From positions 1 to 63,495 of the forward strand of contig CAMFDJ010000017.1 in the NCBI GenBank assembly GCA_945949085.1: 63,495 nt of DNA, read 5' to 3'. Shown piece by piece: positions 59,629 to 63,495 of this stretch (within the stretch, counting starts at the first letter, position 1; each line of letters starts with the position of its first letter). The position numbers and the translations under genes were made by a program. Below the pieces are notes generated by a model. That model was not told the origin of the DNA, ran no database searches, and saw only the letters and a program-made list of their open reading frames with translations. Source of the stretch: an uncultured Lachnospiraceae bacterium. Its GTDB lineage: Bacteria > Bacillota > Clostridia > Lachnospirales > Lachnospiraceae.

Positions 59629-60003
59629 ATGAACGAGGAGTTGACGCAGGAAAAATCTATTTATCTGCAGATCAGTGAGATGATAGAAAATGATATCTTG
59701 CGGGATGTTCTGCTGGAGGAGGAGCGAGTGCCGAGTACAAATGAACTGGCAAGGATCTATACCATCAATCCGGCAACGGCGGCAAAGGGAGTCAATATTC
59801 TGGTGGACAGCGGTGTGCTGTATAAGAAAAGAGGGATAGGCATGTTTGTGAGCGTGGGAGCAAAGGAAATCATTCGGAAAAAGCGCAAAAGCGAGTTTTA
59901 CGACAATTATGTCAGGAAACTTCTACAGGAGGCGGCAGCACTTGGCATCAGCCGCGAGGAACTGCTTGAAATGATAGATGAGGATAAGGGAGGAAATCAG
60001 TGA
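59629..60003 (+). CDS. GntR family regulator, YtrA subfamily
   Basis: A 124-residue small GntR repressor: winged helix at about residues 10-75 with LEEERVPSTNELARIYTINP and AAKGVNILVDSGVLYKKRG, then a short C-terminal helix pair (about 85-124) for dimerisation and no large ligand domain. This size defines the YtrA group, which usually controls an adjacent ABC transporter and responds to envelope stress or antibiotics. It starts 76 bp after the operator and overlaps the ATPase gene by one base (TGATG). Confidence 0.92.
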   Translation: MNEELTQEKSIYLQISEMIENDILRDVLLEEERVPSTNELARIYTINPATAAKGVNILVDSGVLYKKRGIGMFVSVGAKEIIRKKRKSEFYDNYVRKLLQEAAALGISREELLEMIDEDKGGNQ

Positions 60004-60923
60004 TGAGTAATGGAACAGAACAAACAAACGCATGGGAAAAGAAAGCGTACGAAGGTGAAGGTACATTTGAATGCCGCGATGTCAGAAAATCATATAAGGA
60101 AACAGAAGTGCTGCATGGCATAAACCTTTCCTTGGAAAGAGGAAAGATCTACGGTCTGATCGGCAGAAACGGAGCCGGAAAGACGACGCTTCTCTCCATC
60201 ATGTCTGCTCAGAATCCTGCGACAAAGGGAGAGGTGCTTCTGGATGGGGAAAAGGTCTGGGAAAACCCGTCAGCACTGCGAAAGATCTGTTTTTCCAGAG
60301 AACTCAATCCGAGTAATCAGAATAACCTGTATTCCATGACAGTAAAGGAATACCTAAAGGCGGGCAGTATCTATTATCCGGATTGGGATGAGCAGATGGC
60401 ACAAGACCTCATCAAGGAATTTGAACTCGATCCCAAGAAGAAGCTTTTAAAGCTTTCCAAGGGTATGCTTTCCATGGTGACCATCATCATAGCACTGGCC
60501 AGCAAAGCCGAGTTTACCATGCTCGATGAACCCGTGGCAGGATTGGATGTCTTTATGAGAGAGAAGTTCTATCAGCTTGTGCTCGACGAGTATACGCAGA
60601 CCGGCAGAACCTTTGTGATTTCCACACATATCATCGACGAGGCATCTCCTATTTTTGAGGAAGTCATCGTGGTGAAGAAGGGTGAAATCATCCTGAAGGA
60701 AAATACAGAACAGCTCCTTGCGCGCGCATGGCATGTCAGCGGTAAGGATACCGATGTGGATGCGGCGACAAAGGGTCTTGACCAGCATCACGTGCAGAAT
60801 GTGGGAAGACGCAAGGAAGTTACCGTATTTTTGGAAGAAGGTCAACGCGTAACGGAAAGCCCGGAAGTGACGATTCAGCCGGTGACATTGCAGAATGCCT
60901 TTGTGGCATTATGCGGAGAGTGA
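60003..60923 (+). CDS. ABC transporter ATP-binding protein
   Basis: A 306-residue ATPase. Walker A GRNGAGKTTLL (about residues 57-67), a slightly unusual signature LSKGMLSMVTIIIALA (about 156-171) and Walker B FTMLDEPVAGLD. The C-terminal 70 residues form an extra beta segment. With the two membrane proteins encoded next it forms an exporter-like ABC complex of the YtrBCDEF/bacitracin-resistance style. The ATG at 60003 is preferred to GTG 60000; GGGAGG (about 59989-59994) precedes both. Confidence 0.92.
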   Translation: MSNGTEQTNAWEKKAYEGEGTFECRDVRKSYKETEVLHGINLSLERGKIYGLIGRNGAGKTTLLSIMSAQNPATKGEVLLDGEKVWENPSALRKICFSRELNPSNQNNLYSMTVKEYLKAGSIYYPDWDEQMAQDLIKEFELDPKKKLLKLSKGMLSMVTIIIALASKAEFTMLDEPVAGLDVFMREKFYQLVLDEYTQTGRTFVISTHIIDEASPIFEEVIVVKKGEIILKENTEQLLARAWHVSGKDTDVDAATKGLDQHHVQNVGRRKEVTVFLEEGQRVTESPEVTIQPVTLQNAFVALCGE

Positions 60924-60933
60924 GGAATGAGAT

Positions 60934-61629
60934 ATGAGTGACGGAGTAAAAAGAAATATCAGATATTTGAGCCGCTATCAGTTCCGGATCATATTGTACT
61001 ATCTGGCATTTGGCATTGCATATGGTATGTTTATGGAATTATGTCTCTCGGACGGCGACAAAAGCGGATGGCAAAACGGATTGATATTCTTCCGCATTTT
61101 TCTGGTCATTGCGCTGACAACGACACAGATGAGTGTGGTAAAGAGTCAGCTCCCGTTTGCGCTTTCCTTAAGCAGCTGCAGAAGCGACTTGGTGAAAGGG
61201 CATCTCGTGATGACGATTGAAATCATTGCGGAGACGAGTATATTGCTCGCCGTCGGCGGATGGCTTGCATCACCCGGGCAGGGCGCTATCGCTTTTGCCG
61301 GGGCGGTCGGAAAATATATTGTGCTGCTTCTGATCACCTCATCTATGGGAATTCTGATCGGACTGATGCCTTCCGGAATGGGAGCTGTGTTGGCCCGCAT
61401 TGTGATGATTATTGTATTTGCGATTGCCATTGCAGTTGTGACGGCAATTGGAGCGGTCATCAGTCAGGAGGAAAAAGTCAGCGGTCTTATCATGGAACTG
61501 ACAAACGGAAGCGGGAATACGTATGTGTACGTCATCGCTGTGGTCGGCGTTCTGGCGGCTTGTATTCTGACCGTGGTATCCCACGTTATGGTGTCGCGCA
61601 AGATCAAAAGGATGGAGGTGCATTTCTGA
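60934..61629 (+). CDS. ABC transporter membrane subunit 1
   Basis: A 231-residue protein with six predicted helices, including IILYYLAFGIAYGMFMELCL and VLARIVMIIVFAIAIAVVTA. No enzymatic motif; the cytosolic FALSLSSCRSDLVKGHLVM resembles the coupling region of ABC-2-type permeases. It lies 10 nt after the ATPase gene and overlaps the next gene by one base, so it is almost certainly a subunit of the same complex. Substrate unknown. Confidence 0.75.
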   Translation: MSDGVKRNIRYLSRYQFRIILYYLAFGIAYGMFMELCLSDGDKSGWQNGLIFFRIFLVIALTTTQMSVVKSQLPFALSLSSCRSDLVKGHLVMTIEIIAETSILLAVGGWLASPGQGAIAFAGAVGKYIVLLLITSSMGILIGLMPSGMGAVLARIVMIIVFAIAIAVVTAIGAVISQEEKVSGLIMELTNGSGNTYVYVIAVVGVLAACILTVVSHVMVSRKIKRMEVHF

Positions 61630-62366
61630 TGGGAAAAGCGATATGGTTTCGCATGCGCAATCAATTGAAAATATTGCTGTGTGCCTGTGTCGGTGCTTTT
61701 GCGTTTGGCGCGCTGATCTGCTTTCTGGTCGTAAAAATAAATGCAGGTGAAAGCGATCTGACAACAGCGCTGATTGCAACCTTTCTGGCAATACTGGCTG
61801 TGGTGGCGGTCATCATTATTGCCGGTGGTGTCGGTATTCAGAGCGATTTTTATCTGGCGCTCAGCATGGGGGATACCAGAAAGAGATTCCTTCTGGAGGA
61901 AGGAGCAATCAGCGTACTCCTGACTGCGATCGGAACGCTTCTGTGTTATCTGCTCTTTTATTTGGATGGATGGCTGCTTCGCACCTGCTATCCCGGTATC
62001 CCTGTCGATCAGGAGTTGGACATGAGCGTGGTATTTGCGTTCCTTTTCAAAAATCCGGTGAATCTCCTGTGTGTTGTCGTGGCACTGATTGCAATCAGAC
62101 TGCTGATCGGTGCGCTCTATATGCGGTTCGGGCAGTGGGCCTTCTGGGGCATTTGGCTTGTCTGTATGACAATTGGCATGCTTGGCGGGCGTATGGAAGA
62201 TATCCTGCATAACAGCAGTGAGGGCGTGATGCAAATGATGCGCACACTCTCACAGCTTGCTGCGAGTCTTCACGGCCTGTTTTTCCAGGTTCTGGTGATT
62301 GTCCTGTCGCTCATTGCAGTCCTGGCATCTGTGCTGATGCTGCGAAAGCAGGAGGTAAAGGGTTGA
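61629..62366 (+). CDS. ABC transporter membrane subunit 2
   Basis: A 245-residue protein with six predicted helices and the segment FYLALSMGDTRKRFLLEEGA, analogous to FALSLSSCRSDLVKGHLVM in subunit 1, so the two are probably diverged halves of a heterodimeric ABC-2-type permease. The ATG at 61629 follows GGAGGTG (about 61613-61619). An open frame from 61260 upstream is the wrong frame of subunit 1. It is the last gene of the GntR-controlled operon. Confidence 0.75.
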   Translation: MGKAIWFRMRNQLKILLCACVGAFAFGALICFLVVKINAGESDLTTALIATFLAILAVVAVIIIAGGVGIQSDFYLALSMGDTRKRFLLEEGAISVLLTAIGTLLCYLLFYLDGWLLRTCYPGIPVDQELDMSVVFAFLFKNPVNLLCVVVALIAIRLLIGALYMRFGQWAFWGIWLVCMTIGMLGGRMEDILHNSSEGVMQMMRTLSQLAASLHGLFFQVLVIVLSLIAVLASVLMLRKQEVKG

Positions 62367-62388
62367 TAAGGAGTAGCGGTCAGTCATC

Positions 62389-62417
62389 TTGACAGCATCA
62401 ACCAACGGTACTATACT
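62389..62417 (+). promoter_or_regulatory. Strong promoter with no obvious gene
   Basis: Consensus TTGACA (62389-62394), 17-bp spacer, TATACT (62412-62417). Transcription would start near 62424 and run into the terminator at 62588-62639. Confidence 0.75.
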
Positions 62418-62423
62418 AGCGTG

Positions 62424-62639
62424 GAATTCTAGGAAATAAAAATGGTACACGTTTCGAGAAAAGGGTTGACAGATCAGATGATTAGAACAACAATCTTGAC
62501 AGACAGACAGGATAGCTTAGCGCTCTCTTCTCTTTTTGTACCCTTTTTTCAGAATTTCATTATTGGTAATATAGCTGTGTCAATCAGAAAGACACCGGCT
62601 TATCTGAGCATTTTGCTCGGGTAAGACGGTGTCTTTTTT
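62424..62639 (+). ncRNA. Candidate small RNA (about 215 nt)
   Basis: Bounded by a near-consensus promoter and a strong intrinsic terminator. The only ORF inside (62442-62624, 60 codons) has a modest AGGAAA ribosome site, no recognisable domain and runs into the terminator stem, so a non-coding or dual transcript is at least as likely. It would also be antisense to the last 20 codons of the IS66-type gene. No known RNA family is recognised. Confidence 0.4.
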
Positions 62640-63086
62640 GCGTTCATTTTTGCTTTGGGTAATGCGGAATGCAAGGTGATTTCCATGGAAGAACGAAGCT
62701 TTGGGCAATACTGCGTGCAACAGAAGCTTCTCTTCCGAAATGGTAGGACCGACAGATATGTTGATATCGCCACAGGTAATGTTCAGAGTATTGTGTTCGT
62801 GTAAATCGTGTGACTTAAGCGAATCGTGCAACTGGCAAGACACAGGTGTGTTGTTAGGACATGTTTGCAAAAGATTCGGTGTGAGTGCTACGATGTCATG
62901 CTCAGTTGGAAGCAGGGAATCGATGTATTCCAGTTTTAATTTATGCTTCCAGTAATTGTAGGTGTGGATGGTGACATTGTTTTCAGCACACCAGGCTTTT
63001 ACGGTTAGTCCGCTGGCAGCCTGTTCCTGAAAGCGTGAGGCCCACTGTGTAAGCTTAATCTGATGAAGTTTTTGTTTGTTGTTCAT
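62580..63086 (-). mobile_element. Lone IS66-family TnpA-like gene
   Basis: A 168-residue protein whose first 60 residues match the IS66 accessory protein TnpA, a small helix-turn-helix with LTQWASRFQEQAASGLTVKA followed by WCAENNVTIHTYNYWKHKLK. The rest is diverged and has no known domain. The start at 63086 has AAGGAGGG on the minus strand. IS66 elements carry tnpA-tnpB-tnpC in a row, but downstream (below 62580) there is only the terminator and the ABC operon, so tnpB and tnpC are absent and the element is a remnant or a domesticated gene. No terminal inverted repeats were recognised. Confidence 0.7.
62588..62639. terminator. Bidirectional-looking terminator at the tnpA 3' end
   Basis: AAAGACACCG / CGGTGTCTTTTTT with an inner CTTA/TAAG and GAGCA/TGCTC pairing. 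The strong T-run serves the plus strand. The stem lies inside the last codons of the minus-strand TnpA-like gene. Confidence 0.85.
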
Positions 63087-63265
63087 GAGAACCCTCCTTA
63101 AGTAATCGCTCGAATTGCGCGATTCGCGCAATCGACACGAAAATATTTGGAGTAATTATCTCATGAATGTGGTAGTGTTATAAGGTACGAGTGGTTGGAG
63201 ATTTACAAATCGCGGACTGGCTATCTGATTGGAACGTCGGTTCTATATGAGGGAAGAATCGAACT

Positions 63266-63495
63266 CTACTTGTTTTTTTCATCCAACAGTGCCTTTAATC
63301 TGGCAATTTCAGCAGCCTGTGCAGCAATAGAGGCATCCTTCTCGGCAATAGAGGCATCTTTCTCGGCAATAGAGGCATCTTTCTCGGCAATAGAGGCATC
63401 CTTTTCAGCAATAGAGGCATCCTTCGCAGCAAGTGCAGCCGCCTGTTCTGCCAGCATACGCTTCATGTAATTCTCATGTCTGATGGCATCCTCTC
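63266..63495 (-). CDS. C-terminal end of a coiled-coil protein (partial)
   Basis: A minus-strand frame is open from the window edge (reading EDAIRHENYMKRMLAEQAA inward) to a stop at 63266-63268. It contains five perfect heptads (ASIAEKD type) and ends LKALLDEKNK, a regular parallel coiled coil. Tails of this kind occur at the end of Rpn/YhgA-like PD-(D/E)XK nucleases (putative transposases) of gut Firmicutes, which would suit the neighbouring IS66 gene, but the enzyme part lies outside the window. The 63087-63265 gap holds only the upstream region of tnpA. Confidence 0.6.
   Translation of the reverse strand, partial: EDAIRHENYMKRMLAEQAAALAAKDASIAEKDASIAEKDASIAEKDASIAEKDASIAAQAAEIARLKALLDEKNK
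63324..63428. repeat. Five tandem 21-bp units coding heptads
   Basis: GCAATAGAGGCATCCTTCTCG and near-copies start at 63324, 63345, 63366, 63387 and 63408. Units 2 and 3 are identical. Each unit adds one coiled-coil heptad to the minus-strand protein, so copy-number change would lengthen or shorten the coil without a frameshift. Confidence 0.92.

Noticed and set aside
61260..61628. Upstream extension of the second ABC membrane subunit
   Set aside because: The extension is the wrong frame of subunit 1; the ATG at 61629 has a good ribosome site.
63195..63470. Plus-strand frame with FSAIEAS repeats
   Set aside because: It is the shadow of the coiled-coil heptads on the minus strand, where the heptad pattern and continuous frame to the window edge make sense.
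1..63495. tRNA, rRNA, phage or conjugative-element genes
   Set aside because: No cloverleaf-like or rRNA-like stretch, integrase, terminase, capsid or transfer gene was recognised on either strand.

Overview
The window is a low-to-moderate GC, gene-dense chromosomal stretch that looks like a gut Lachnospiraceae (Clostridia, Firmicutes). The grounds are purine-rich Shine-Dalgarno sites before almost every gene, TTGACA/TATAAT promoters, a YesM/YesN-type sugar sensor, a YtrA-type GntR/ABC operon, InlB-type B-repeat surface proteins, GH43/GH3 glycosidases and MetNIQ. I cannot name the species. I saw no rRNA, tRNA or CRISPR array.

Layout. (1) 1-15,000: a patchwork of small accessory and DNA-metabolism genes (macro domain, VOC, AAA-ATPase/nuclease, histidine phosphatase, membrane rhodanese, RecQ, 2H phosphoesterase, Bcp, YaaA, sce7726, RecD2, aldose epimerase, YczE-like). 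Several broken genes lie among them, and a 30-bp GGACC-type repeat occurs at five places, always at the end of one gene and next to a truncated or duplicated one. (2) 15,100-18,900: a Met/Cys-codon leader peptide with an overlapping intrinsic terminator, then an SGNH esterase and metQ-metN-metI. (3) 18,900-22,900: a chemoreceptor with a long acidic N-terminus and a type-B carboxylesterase. (4) 22,960-35,075: one apparent 12-kb transcription unit with a promoter at its start and a terminator at its end. It encodes a 15-repeat InlB-type secreted protein, a FecR-domain membrane protein, a cNMP-binding/PP2C phosphatase, a CHASE2 adenylate cyclase, a TIM-barrel isomerase, an RsbW-like kinase, a STAS protein and a diguanylate cyclase. 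(5) 35,200-54,900: pentose/hemicellulose use. It holds GH43, a GPH-type symporter, AraC and GH3, then a histidine kinase/anchored sugar-binding sensor/response regulator trio, then a divergent AraR-like repressor facing a two-permease sugar ABC transporter, a ribulokinase-type FGGY kinase and AraD. (6) 54,900-63,495: an O-antigen-ligase-like protein, a secreted Ig-like protein, a second diguanylate cyclase, REP-like palindromes, a GntR-ABC operon, a possible small RNA, a lone IS66-type TnpA and the end of a coiled-coil protein.

How it fits together. Region 5 would cut arabinose/xylose-containing glycans, sense the free sugar through the three-component sensor, import it and pass it through kinase and 4-epimerase into the pentose phosphate pool; no L-arabinose isomerase gene is present here. 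Region 4 places a cAMP source beside a cNMP-regulated phosphatase and a kinase/STAS partner-switching pair, which suggests a second-messenger-controlled sigma-factor (or other target) switch tied to an envelope protein. Region 2 would match methionine uptake to the supply of charged Met or Cys tRNA. The two most novel-looking items are the Met-Cys attenuation leader and the cAMP/partner-switch operon.
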